In this document: positions 41,936-52,474 of the stretch, in pieces
How positions within the stretch are numbered: position 1 is the first letter of the stretch
Layout: each line of letters opens with the position of its first letter
Source of the DNA: Phallusia mammillata
Taxonomy: Eukaryota; Chordata; Ascidiacea; Phlebobranchia; Ascidiidae
Assembly (NCBI GenBank): GCA_003260075.1
Contig: QLIY01000764.1
Location: 8,625-72,624 of the forward strand
Direction: 5' to 3'
Length of the DNA: 64,000 bases
The notes under the pieces: generated by a model
What the model was told of the DNA's origin: nothing
Databases searched by the model: none
Seen by the model: only the letters and a program-made list of their open reading frames with translations
Translations under genes and position numbers: made by a program

Positions 41936-42277
41936 TTGTTTATGTCGGGAGTGACGTGCAGCGAGTGGCATCGGGGTGGAATGGTTTTAATGTTTAATAA
42001 TGTCATGTCAAAATTACAAACCGGCTTGCGAAAGTACATGAAAGTGAAAGAACACATTTTTGGAAACAACGTCATACCGATTTTAAATGATTCCAATGAT
42101 TTTAAAGACTCAATCATTGGTCATACGTTTCGCATGACTGAATACCCGTCTGGTGACTGCCCGTGCTATTGTCATTCTGGCAGAATAAAATGTATCCTAA
42201 AAAGAATTTTTTTTACGCTTCACTGCACAAGACTTCGCGTAGTCGATAATCACCTTTTCACAACAACCGAATTGTAG
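41936..42277 (+). CDS. Unrecognised 113-codon reading frame
   Basis: An open frame with mixed composition, a KLQTGLRKYMKVKE segment and a cysteine cluster CPCYCHSG. I do not recognise a family. It sits between a MITE end and the SGNH-like array and could be an upstream exon of that gene, part of a mobile element or chance. No splice evidence links it. Confidence 0.2.
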   Translation: MFMSGVTCSEWHRGGMVLMFNNVMSKLQTGLRKYMKVKEHIFGNNVIPILNDSNDFKDSIIGHTFRMTEYPSGDCPCYCHSGRIKCILKRIFFTLHCTRLRVVDNHLFTTTEL

Positions 42278-42508
42278 TTTTTGTGGCCTTCGTGATAATG
42301 GCTGAATTCAAGCACCAAATGCAATGCTGAACAGATTTTATTCGTCGCAGATAAGATTAAATCACATGCAAAGAGCAAAAAAATTCATACACGAAAATTA
42401 TCACATGTACGCATGACATTTTCATTTTTTAGCGTTTTCCGTACTTGATAAACACTTTCCTAACATAAGAAATGTATAAAATTTGGCACAGATGTACACC
42501 AGAGCATA

Positions 42509-42509
<1 letters not shown>

Positions 42510-42599
<90 letters not shown>
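42510..42599 (+). repeat. Poly(G) run, 90 bases
   Basis: Splits sequence repeated just downstream (ACACCAGAGCATAC and TATGTATTTTAGCAA recur at 42721-42815). Confidence 0.95.
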
Positions 42600-42602
<3 letters not shown>

Positions 42603-42967
42603 TGTATTTTAGCAAACACAGCATTATGGTCTTGTGACACAAGAAACGACTAATTGACGTTTGTAACTTAATTTAAACACTTTCCGAAAATAAGAAATTT
42701 ATAAAATTTGGCATAGATGTACACCAGAGCATACTTAACATTATAGTAATAATGAATTTTTGGGGGGGGGGGTAGCAAAACCATTTTTTCTTCGGACCTA
42801 TGTATTTTAGCAAGCTCAGCATTATTGCCTTGTGACAAAAATAAAATAATCTTTTTTTGTCTAAGATCCCAAAAAACTTTGTCTGTTGTGCAGTAATAAT
42901 TGCTTTGGTATTTTGCAGCATACACTGAATATTCAACTGAGAATTTTTTGAAAAACATTTGCAAATC

Positions 42968-43339
42968 ATGGGAAAACGAACTACTCCAGTAAAGTACGAG
43001 ATGGGTGTTAGTGGAAAGCAGACAGGCTACCTCCGTGCTGAAGCTTCACACCTTCCTTCCGTGTTGTTGGTGGCCGACAGCAACGGGAGGAACCTTGTTT
43101 ACCCGCGGGTGGTATCATGTAACAGTGATTCATTCGTTTTTAATGCTATTTCTCTTCCAGAGGGTTATATCGACCATGGATGCACCTAACTGGAGTTTGG
43201 GCGAAAGTTCGGCAACGTCGACTTTGTGGTGTTAGCACTTGGCTCTAACGACGTTGATTCAGGCAAATCCATCGCCTGCGTCGAAGCAGCTTACCGAAGC
43301 TTGGTTGAGGCGTCTTGCAGCGTGTATCCCCAAGGGCAG
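42968..43339 (+). pseudogene. SGNH-hydrolase-like gene, copy A (exon 1 only, nonsense)
   Basis: The ATG opens a frame with VLLVADSNGR (block I, nucleophile serine). A stop replaces the codon before LEF (43187-43189), after which the frame would continue with DFVVLALGSNDV (block III). It ends at a GT donor (43340). Exon 2 is missing: the copy runs into G11 at 43425-43435. Near-identical to copy B. Confidence 0.65.
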
Positions 43340-43632
43340 GTAGAATTGAGATAAAGTGATTTACGTATACACTGTAATATATTGGATAAAAGTAACAGTC
43401 AAGTATTAATTGATCAATATGGACGGGGGGGGGGGTAGCAAAACCGTTTTTTCTTGGGACCTATGTATTTTAGCAAGCTCAGCATTATTGCCTTGTGACA
43501 AAAGTAAAATAATATTTTTTTGTCTAAGATCCCCAAAAAAGTTTGTCTGTTGTGCGGTAATAATTGTTTTGGTATATCGCAGCATACACTGAATATTCAA
43601 CTGAGAAATTAAAAAAAACACATTTGCAAATC

Positions 43633-44347
43633 ATGGGAAAACGAACTGCTCCAGTAAAGTACGAGATGGGTGTTAGTGGAAAGCAGACAGGCTACCTCCG
43701 TGCTGAAGCTTCACACCTTCCTTCCGTGTTGTTGGTGGCCGACAGCAACGGGAGGAACCTTGTTTACCCGCGGGTGGTATCATGTAACAGTGATTCATTC
43801 GTTTTTAATGCTATTTCTCTTCCAGGGGGTCATATCGACCATGGATGCACCGAACTGGAGTTTTCGGCAAAGTCGAAAGTTCGGCAAAGTCGACTTTGTG
43901 GTGTTAGCACTTGGCTCTAACGACGTTGATTCAGGCAAATCCATCGCCTGCGTCGAAGCAGCTTACCGAAGCTTGGTTGAGGCGTCTTGCAGCGTGTATC
44001 CCCAAGCGCAGGTAGAATTGAGATAAAGTGATTTACGTATACACTGTAGTATGTTGGATAAAAGTAACAGTCAAGTATTAATTGATCAACATGGACGTCT
44101 ATTTTTGTAGATAATTGTGGCTGGAATTCTTCAACAAAGGGGAAATCACGGGCACCTTGTTCCAGAGATCAACAAGGTGTTGCGCAACCTCGCCACGGGA
44201 ATGGGCATCAGCTTCCTGGACTTTACCATCGGCCATAATCGAGAGCTTTGGCACGACCGCCTTCACTTGTCTGACGTCGGTTTGCGTCATTACATGGCCA
44301 GTCTTGAGGCTCATATTCATCAAATTTGTCGAGCAAGAAACTATTGA
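43633..44347 (+). pseudogene. SGNH-hydrolase-like gene, copy B (two exons, frameshift)
   Basis: Exon 1 is 43633-44011, with a GTAGAA donor; exon 2 is 44111-44347, after TTTTTGTAG. Exon 1 carries VLLVADSNGR and, in a shifted frame, DFVVLALGSNDV. Exon 2 carries FLDFTIGHNRELW and HDRLHLSDVGL, the D..H block V. These are the serine, asparagine and aspartate/histidine positions of SGNH/GDSL hydrolases. About 7 extra bases near 43860-43880 relative to copies A and C break the frame. Similar SGNH domains occur in animal proteins and in some LINE ORFs. Substrate unknown. Confidence 0.6.
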
Positions 44348-44590
44348 CGCCTGTGGTGGAATACAAGTTTAAAAAAAGAAAACGCAAACCCACAAGTTAT
44401 TATTCTTCAGATTCTGCTTCAAAGCAGTTACAATACCGCAATGAAACTTTTTTTAAAACCTCCAAAGACACAGGAATGTCCCCAAGTCCTTTCACGGCCC
44501 GATTTGCTTTTTGCCCTGACCCGAAAATATAGTTCAATTTGCAAACCTGTTGTAGATTTTATTTGGCACCAAATTCTCCAGGGGGGGGGG

Positions 44591-44985
44591 AGGGTTATAT
44601 CGACCATGGATGCACCTAACTGGAGTTTGGGCGAAAGTTCGGCAACGTCGACTTTGTGGTGTTAGCACTTGGCTCTAACGACGTTGATTCAGGCAAATCC
44701 ATCGCCTGCGTCGAAGCAGCTTACCGAAGCTTGGTTGAGGCGTCTTGCAGCGTGTATCCCCAAGGGCAGGTAGAATTGAGATAAAGTGATTTACGTATAC
44801 ACTGTAATATATTGGATAAAAGTAACAGTCAAGTATTAATTGATCAATATGGACGTCTATTTTTGTAGATAATTGTGGCTGGAATTCTATAGCAAAGGGG
44901 GAATCACGGGCACCTTGTCCCAGAGATCAACAAGGTGTTGCACAACCTCTCCACGGGAATGGGCATCAGCTTGACAAATTTGCCT
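44591..44985 (+). pseudogene. SGNH-hydrolase-like gene, copy C (fragment)
   Basis: Starts directly after G10 (44581-44590), inside exon 1 at a point matching copy A position 43161. It has the same internal stop (ACC TAA), continues through LALGSNDV and the intron, and ends in exon 2 near MGISL. It overlaps the upstream flank of LAMTOR2. Confidence 0.6.
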
Positions 44986-45370
44986 AAACGACAAAATAGC
45001 TTTGAAACGCTAAAATTTCGGACGTTGGTGGTGCTTTTAGAAATCCTCCGCATGTACATAAGTCGGAACATGTGCGGGTAACTCCGGACTTCTGGTTGCC
45101 TTCGAATACCTGTAAAAAATAGAGACTGAATTGGTTCGTTATAAACAACATTTAACATGTTTAGAGTAATATTTGGTAAGTTTGGGTAGTCTGGAATCAA
45201 TTATTGCACTGTGTGGGGAGTAAAATTTTGTGAAATTTTGTGCAGTGATGCGTAAAATACTTTCTTACATCTTAAAAAGTTCATTCTGCCGGAATGACAA
45301 TTGAAGATAATTTTCAAGCTGAAACGATTGTTTAAAGTTGTGCAGTTACAGTTTTATGCTTTGATTATTT

Positions 45371-45415
45371 TAGGAACACATAGGTTTTACAACACGTTAT
45401 TTAACATCAAGCAGT
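45371..45415 (+). promoter_or_regulatory. Candidate trans-splice acceptor and short 5' UTR of LAMTOR2
   Basis: TTTGATTATTTTAG (AG at 45372-45373) lies 42 bases before the ATG. It is pyrimidine-rich and AG-ended, compatible with a spliced-leader acceptor. Confidence 0.35.
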
Positions 45416-45799
45416 ATGTTAAATCCGGCAGATTTGACAAAAATGTTAAACCAAGCGAACAGCGGAGGCATTCATACAACACTGCTGGTGAACTCACAAG
45501 GAGCACTTGTTGCATTTTCGGGACATGGTGATAGTGCAGTTCGGATCAAAGCAACAATCTCAAGTAACATTTGGCTAGCATATGAAAACAGCAGACATAA
45601 TGCCATAAGTGATGATGGTATGCACTGTTTCCTAGCATCATGTGAATTTGGCATCATTGGAGTGCAAAAAGCTGGTTCCAGTGGAGTACTTTTATGTATG
45701 TTTGCAGACAAAACTGTTGGACTTGGTATCCTCAGGGCAAAAATCAATACAATGGCAACATTTCTAAATGGCCCACTTGCCAACATCATAGCACCTTGA
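45416..45799 (+). CDS. LAMTOR2: LAMTOR2 (p14/ROBLD3), Ragulator subunit
   Basis: Single-exon 127-residue protein, close to the ~125 residues usual for the family. LAMTOR2 is a roadblock/LC7-fold protein that pairs with LAMTOR3 in the Ragulator complex on late endosomes/lysosomes. There it supports MAPK scaffolding and Rag-GTPase/mTORC1 activation. Recognisable segments are LTKMLNQANSGGIHTTLLV near the N-terminus, SNIWLAYE in the middle, and LLCMFADKTVGLGIL with KINTMATFL at the C-terminus. No intron is needed. The ATG chosen is the first in frame and aligns with the family start. It lies between the SGNH-like array and NDUFB9, with no shared transcription evident. Confidence 0.95.
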   Translation: MLNPADLTKMLNQANSGGIHTTLLVNSQGALVAFSGHGDSAVRIKATISSNIWLAYENSRHNAISDDGMHCFLASCEFGIIGVQKAGSSGVLLCMFADKTVGLGILRAKINTMATFLNGPLANIIAP

Positions 45800-45902
45800 C
45801 TGTTTACAAACCAAGCCATTTCCTCACACTGTGTTCACTGCACTGAATATAGTACTTACAAAACAGGTTTATAATTTTAATTTGCCCCATAAACCACCCT
45901 TA

Positions 45903-45903
<1 letters not shown>

Positions 45904-45963
<60 letters not shown>
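45904..45963 (+). repeat. Poly(G) run, 60 bases
   Basis: In the 3' flank of LAMTOR2. Confidence 0.95.
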
Positions 45964-45964
<1 letters not shown>

Positions 45965-46029
45965 CACAAAAATAGTAGTAGTCGCAATGAAGACATTTAT
46001 CATATTTTCACTGGAACATATGTGAGCAA

Positions 46030-47115
46030 CAAAATCATAACCAATTTTCTACAACGCATACATTATATTTACTTTTGTAAATATATTTTTACAGCTGTGT
46101 CCTTTGTTTTTTTCTATCACATTACGACAACATGTTGAATTGCTCTGCATGCAAACACCCCCAATACAATATTGGCAACATTACACTAAATAGGTTGTGT
46201 AAGTGTTGTCCCTTCACTTGGTACAAGTTTTTAGTTACCTTTGCCATCAAGCACACACTTTTTCTGTCTTAATGCTGGTTTGTTCCACCCATTTGGTCAA
46301 GAAAGAGTGTATCGACTTTTTTTGGAAATTTACATGCAACATAATAGTTATTTATCCGAAATACATCGTCCCTGTAGACCCAGTGATTTAACCACAGTCC
46401 AAAACACTACACTTATTAAAAGTACATAACCCTTGACTGTTATACTTTGTTCATTGCTGTAACTTTTAGTTAGATTTATCCATTTTGCCTTTCGGTCAGA
46501 AATGCTGATCCTAATGTGCTGAAGTTTTAAACTATTGACAAGATCTTCGTTTGTAATTCAAATTTTGGGCTGATTGGCCTAGTGATTATCATTGCACCCC
46601 AAATGTGTGTTTAAACATTTTCTTTAATGCCTCAAGAGTTCGAATAACCTGATTGTGTAACTTAATACACAGACAGTAGTAAAAAAGATTCCTGCTGATT
46701 AGTAATAAGTTGTTCTTAAACCATGTGGTTTTTAATGCTTTTTTAGTTTGGTGCCAGACTGCTACATTGGTACAGTATTTTGATGTAAAAGAAATTTGTA
46801 CAGGGTGATTCTTGGGTTATGTATAATTAGGAAAAAAGTTATTGTTGGAACATTAAGGATTAATTTGTAGAACCCTTCTAACAATACTGTTGCTGTTGGC
46901 TCAATGATATATATGTATGTGGAAAAAAATTGACATAGAATATTAGTTTAATATATATGACTTTTTATGGTTTTCCACTTTGTGTTTTCATTTTTTAGTC
47001 TACCTTATCCTACAACCAGTGGCTCTGTGTACAATGTATGCTATATTTGTATCACTCAAAAGGAACACAGGAGATGTAAAGTTTCATAGAAATATCAGTC
47101 ACCAAGTGCAACTGA
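46030..47115. other. Intergenic between LAMTOR2 and NDUFB9
   Basis: Contains an inverted family-B tail block (46246-46400: CTGTCTTAATGCTGG, TTTGGTCAAGAAAGAG). Otherwise AT-rich, with no gene seen. Convergent 3' ends of LAMTOR2 (plus) and NDUFB9 (minus) must lie here. Confidence 0.45.
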
Positions 47116-48467
47116 TCACCATTTGTCCCCATTGTTCGGAAACCAATCCATAAGCTTTGGTTTTTCTAAAGGTTTTGTAACAAATCTCCACCAAAACGGA
47201 GGAAATCCGTCTCTCTCTTTTGCGGCTGGCATCGCATCTGTCATTTTAACACCCTGCAAAATACAAAACAATGTTTCTGTAGTTCTTTAACAATTTTACA
47301 AATTTCAAACATACGTACATAAACAAAAAACTTACCTTTTCAATGTTTTTTTTGTCCCATTCTTTTAACCATGAAATTTCATCATCCCAGGTTTTTTGTT
47401 TCAGTTTATACCACTTTTCTCGATTTTCGAAGTAATCGGGGAACATTGCTTTGTACTTGGGATCCCATTCATTCATATAAGCCTCTGGTACCTAAAAAAG
47501 TACATTATGTTGTGTTATTGCAGCTGGAGTTTTTGCAGTGGACATTTTGAAATGCAATACCATTTTATCAGGGTAGAGGTTGTCTAACCGAGACCTAATG
47601 TCATAGGTCTTTACGTCAACTTATTTTTACAATATACTGTTACAGAGCTTAAATAATGCAGTGATGTTATTTATGTCCCAATAGCTAATTTATTGCAGAA
47701 ATACCTTATCAAGACAAAATGTAGTGTCTGTAAAGAATGTTCTATTTATTTCAAGTTAACTGTGTACACAATGAAGGAAAACACAAGCTGTTTACTTGGT
47801 TTTTGACTGGTCTTTCCCATGCAACACCACCAGGTTCATTGGAGAAAATGATGGGCATTGGATGCTGATTTTCCCAAAACTCTTCCTCTCCAAGACGTAA
47901 CAATTGTGTTGCGCGCTCTGGGTCTGTCTCGTTTTTATGTTTATCAAAGCGTGCTCGAAGTAATGTATGTTCATAAGCGTATACATCCCTACAGCAGGAC
48001 AAAAAACTTTTTTTGTTGTTAGCTAAAATTTGTGCCCACTTAAATTGTTTAGGGGAATAAAACTTTTTGTATCTTTTCCATTGCTACAAAAATGAAAAAT
48101 CTGTAATCTACTCTAAAATGTCTAACTCACTACAAAATTGTATATTAAAAGATGTTTACATCTATTTGTGTGGCTAACTGAAGTTTGCGTATTATAGAGT
48201 AACCAATATCTGACACCAAAAAAACGTACAAAACATATGTTTATGTACATTTTTATTATTGGTACTGACACAAATTAATTAATTGTTACACACAGGGATT
48301 AACGAAATTTTTTTTTTCAAAAAACCAACACCACATGAAAACTATTACCTTCCTTGAGGAGCACAGTAAAACTCCAAGTGGCGTTGCGCTTTTTTGTACA
48401 AAGCAAGAACTTTTCGTTTGTGTGATAAGAACTTGTACAAGGAACCGGCCGGTACGACGTTAGCCAT
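47116..48467 (-). CDS. NDUFB9: NDUFB9, complex I accessory subunit (LYR family)
   Basis: Four exons on the minus strand: 48349-48467, 47796-47988, 47336-47491, 47116-47253. Phases agree and all introns are GT-AG. The product has 201 residues. It is a matrix-side LYR-motif subunit of mitochondrial NADH:ubiquinone oxidoreductase that binds acyl carrier protein. The LYR-type helix LALYKKAQRHLEFY is at residues 21-34. It is followed by RARFDKHKNETDP and LLRLGEEEFWENQHP. Exon 3 has FPDYFENREKWYK and DDEISWLKEWDKK. The C-terminus ends PPFWWRFVT and NNGDKW. It is somewhat longer than the human protein (179 residues). Confidence 0.95.
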
Positions 48468-48500
48468 TTTTGGAAACTGGAAAAAAAGGGTTGCCTCAAC
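48468..48500 (-). promoter_or_regulatory. Candidate trans-splice acceptor just upstream of NDUFB9 ATG
   Basis: On the minus strand CCCTTTTTTTCCAG ends at 48477, only 9 bases before the ATG. A strong polypyrimidine tract plus AG this close to the start is typical of a spliced-leader acceptor. Confidence 0.5.
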
Positions 48501-48778
48501 AAGGGAGCTAGCGTCCACTAAAAATCCTTAATTGCACTTGAATATCAGTGAGTGGAAAAATACATAACTTATCACAATTTCACCTTCCTTTCGGTCTCGG
48601 AAGCACCTCGTCCTCAACTCACATGAAACAAGTGGGCAGAGCCATCAACACTGCAACTCACACGAGCAAGGTAGAGCTCCTGAGTCCTGACACAAAAGAA
48701 CTCACGACAGACAAAGTTTACTAAATACCGATAGATGGCGTAAAGAGCGCAGGTATTCAAATTAACAGTGATATAGAC

Positions 48779-49808
48779 CACTGTGGTCAAAGTCTATCTA
48801 TCAAACTACCTATGGGTCGCGACCCCAAGTGGGGGTCGCCTAAACTTTTTCTGGGGTCGCAGTAAGTCGCCAAATTTAATTTATTGCATTTTAAAATTGA
48901 TAACAGAAAATGAAACTAATATTATGCTCTTTTAGATCGCAACTTTTGCTCTTGTTTTGTAGTACAGCTTGCTACCTCCTGTTGCAATTAAATCGTGGTA
49001 GTGGAAAAACAGAAAATGCTTTTATCGCGTAACAATGGGTTTGGACAATGTGTATTATGACTCAACACTATAAGTTTGTCTTATTTAAGGTGACACTAGA
49101 ACGAGTGAATAGTTATTTATGCAAGGTACCCAACTATGCCAAATTTTTCTAATCCTGTTTTAAATCACGTGGTTGTGTGAAGCAGGATTTAGTGCAATGA
49201 GTGTATTAAAAACGAAACATCGTAATCGATTGGAAGTGGATCATAACATGCGGTTAAGCTTGTGCAAAGTCAAGCCGCGGCTTCAAAAATTCGTGGACAG
49301 TAGGCTATACAGGCGCAACCATTTCACTAACAGTGCAAACTAAATGTTGAACAATTTGACAAGTTTGTGTTCCCAAAATTGGGTTTATGTCTTTAATGAA
49401 ACGCCTTAAAAACTTTTTTCGTAATACTTTTGTATCGCCATATTTGTTGGTAATTATGTACAGTTTGTGTAATAGTTCTTTCCGTTCAGCATTACTTAAG
49501 TTTGCGGACCGGTAAACTTTCAAAAATAATTTTGCGGACCGGTGAACCCAAAATGTCATCACGACAAAAATATGCAGATCAAAAAAGTATGAAAAATTCA
49601 ATTAAATGGGAAGTTTACTGCTGTCTGTTTGATATCATGCGTGTTAAACGCGGTTCTAATGAAGTTTCTGCAAGGCGAAGTAGAGCGTTGACTTCCACAC
49701 GATTTCTCTGCCTTCAACATCTTGCATTTTGAAATTGAGATATAAAATTGTAATATATTTGGCGGACCGGCCGAAACGTTGACGCGGATCGGCGGTTGAG
49801 AACCACTG
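48779..49808 (+). mobile_element. hAT-like element with transposase C-terminal remnant
   Basis: Flanked by perfect octamers ATATAGAC (48771-48778 and 49809-49816). The right terminus is CGGTTGAGAACCACTG; the left is diverged (CACTGTGGTC). From 49176 the plus strand encodes CEAGFSAMSVLKTKHRNRL, then LSLCKVKPRL. This is the dimerisation end of a hAT transposase of the SCAND3/ZBED5 kind. GCGGACCGG motifs recur in the right half. The rest of the transposase is deleted. Confidence 0.8.
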
Positions 49809-49816
49809 ATATAGAC

Positions 49817-51800
49817 GCTGACAGTCAGTATTTTAGATCAACTTCAGATATATCAATCTAAAACTTCGTTCCTGACATAAAATTTAGTTTCTAATGCAGT
49901 CTCACTGTTAATATAGGCTAAATAACTGCGCTCTTTCCGTTATCTACAGGTATTTAGCAACTTTTTTGTTGTGTTATTAGCTCTACCATCATTTTCACGG
50001 TCTCATAAAAGCAAACTCCTGAAACTTTGACTGACACCATACAATTCGCAGTTGTTGACACGCCCTATAGCTGTTATTTTGCCTTTTCTTCGACACGTTG
50101 TTCTGAAATCATTATTTTTTGGTGATGGCAATCAACACCGGATTTCCAACAACCCAAACCGGATTTACAGCTTGCAATAACGTCAAATATTAACAGTTTG
50201 TTAACTAATAAGACTAATGTGATTTTGTAGGCTACCCACCGTAAACCAGTCGGTGTTACATAAAAGGGGCTTCTGCATAGACGCAGTGGCGTAGGAGCAT
50301 ATGCTGTCGCCCCTGGCTTTCGTTGAAAATGCCGCCCTAAGTAGACTGCAGCAAATTTTGAAATAGTTTCATGTTCAAGCAATCTTTTCAAAAAAACATA
50401 AATAATGTGCCGCGTCTCAGAAGTTCTATATTGCTCGAGAAAGAAGCCTCACTGTCTCAGCGTTAAGGCCAAACATAAAAGACGAATTATGAAAAAAGGC
50501 TTACAGATTCAGAATCCTGATAAAATTTCCTTTTTTATAAGAACAAAAAACGTTTTTTGAAAAATATTGACTTTTATCCAGAAGTGTCCCCTTAAGTCAA
50601 TTGCAAAAGCAATCAACAATTGCAAAAGCTACGTCATTACTATTGCTGCACATTTTATGCCATTATTTTTTAACGGTTATGTAAGACAGCAAGTTTTCTC
50701 ACTTTGCTTTTCTGTATTTGTGTTTGTTATTTGTTCATTGCATTGTTTAATGACAAAAATAAAATCAAAAATTCAAAAAAGAATAGGCTAATGATTAGCC
50801 GTTAATATTTTCATTGTCGTTGTGTTTTAGCCAACTATATATTCATGAATACAAATACTTGACGCGCTTTATTCGAATTACTGAATTTTAAAGTGGGTAA
50901 ACTGGTTTTTAAAAGTTACGTAAATTGTTATGTATGCAGGGTTTATTCGAAAACTATTCGAATTGCCGGTCGTTGTATTTAGTCAACTATTCATGAATAC
51001 GAACATGTGATTCAGTTCGAACACAATTGTTCGAATTGTTGCACCTCAAAAGTTACTAAAGGATTCATGAATTCGAATAGCTCCATGCAGGTATTCGTAA
51101 AACATTCGATTGTAGGAAGCGTGGATTTGACCACATGTATAGTTGCCATGACGACTGGGACAAACTTCCTTGTTCGACAATAGCTTGCAAATTATTATGG
51201 TCAAAACAGCACAATGGCGCACGTTTCACCCGACTATAAAGGTGTCAGATTTTGATTTACCTTTGGAGAAGCGAAACCGATACTAGGCAAAGTGTCAAAT
51301 CGACACAGTCGTTTCAGAGTAGAGTAGTTGTAACCTTTCGTGAATCTTTTTTATTAGGCAACACATTTATTTATTACATGCATTGTGAAATTCCTATGCA
51401 TCATCGCCATAATTCGTCGCATCGCGCTTCAGGACTGTTACAATAATGTTGTTATGGATCCTAACCCCCATACTACCACTATACTACCTTTCGTCTTGCA
51501 TTTCATCAGTGTTTTATTCTCATTGTTGCGCTGCCTTTTAATTGGTAAAGGGTGACTCTATGCGCCTAGACAGCACTGCAGGGAGGATCGCTTAAATTCA
51601 TAGAACGGTTCTCAAGGTGCCTTTCCACGCGCTCAACAACTCCAAGGCACCAAGAGCTAAAATAACGAATTCTTTTATTAAGGCAATAAGTAGCCTACAG
51701 AGGTGGCGCTCGAGGGTTCAGCAGCAACACGAGCACCAAGGCAAAAGCGGTTTCTGCAAATACGCACTATTTTAGTTAAAGAAAACTGACTAGAAACTAT
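49817..51800. other. Intergenic with mobile-element fragments
   Basis: Holds a hAT-like left end near 50283 (CAGTGGCGTAGGAGC, then GTCGCCCCTGGC). A right part of the ATTCGAAT-rich element spans 50830-51140, ending GACCACATGTATAG. No gene recognised. Confidence 0.45.
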
Positions 51801-51803
51801 CCG

Positions 51804-52474
51804 GTGCATCTAAAATAAACAGGATCGCTTGGTGCACCTTTATATCCTTTGGTGCACCTTTATATCACTTAGTGCAGTGGTCGGCAACCGCCGGTCCGCG
51901 GCCCGGTACCGGTCCGCGAGGAGTTCGTTACCGGGCCGTATAATTTTTCAGGTTAAATGCTATAAAACATTTTGCCCATGTATCCCGGGCATGATAAACT
52001 AATTTAAGCGTTTTTATAGGTATATATTTGTAGTCTTTTGAAGACCGGTCCGCGATAAAATTTTAGTTTCAAAACCGGTCCGCAGTGCATAAAAGGTTGC
52101 CGACCCCTGACTTAGTGCATCTCAATATACTTTGGTGCACATTTGCATCGCTTGGTTCACCTTTATAACGCTCGGTGCAACTTTATTTAGCTTGGTGCAC
52201 CTGCATAATGCTAGGTGCACCTTTAACTAGCGATATAAGGGTGCACCAATTGATATAAATGAGCATGAAACAATATAAAGGTGCACCAAGCGATGTAAGG
52301 GTACACCAAGTCATATAAATGCGCACAATGCGAAATGAAGGTGCACCAAGCGATAAAAGGGTGAACCAAGCGATATAAATGTGCGCCAAGCAAACTAAAG
52401 ATGCACCAAGTAATATTAATGTGCGCCAAGCCGTGTTAATAATGCACCAAGCGATCCTGTATATTTTAGATTAG
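51804..52474. mobile_element. Second foldback element of the ~20-bp GTGCACC repeat
   Basis: The left end ATCTAAAATAAACAGGATCG and right end CGATCCTGTATATTTTAGAT are inverted copies. The left arm repeats CTTGGTGCACCTTTATATC and the right arm its complement. A hAT-like MITE (51875-52109) sits in the left arm. A solo left end occurs at 52735 (ATCTAAAATATACAAGATCG). Confidence 0.8.
51875..52109. mobile_element. hAT-like MITE with perfect 8-bp duplication
   Basis: Termini CAGTGGTCGGCAACC and GGTTGCCGACCCCTG, flanked by ACTTAGTG on each side. Internal ACCGGTCCGCG motifs. About 90 percent similar by eye to 53521-53742. Confidence 0.92.

Noticed and set aside
45472-45819. 115-codon minus-strand frame opposite LAMTOR2
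   Set aside because: A shadow of the LAMTOR2 coding strand.
50074-50391. 105-codon minus-strand frame
   Set aside because: It overlaps a hAT-like element end at 50283; composition and context do not suggest a gene.
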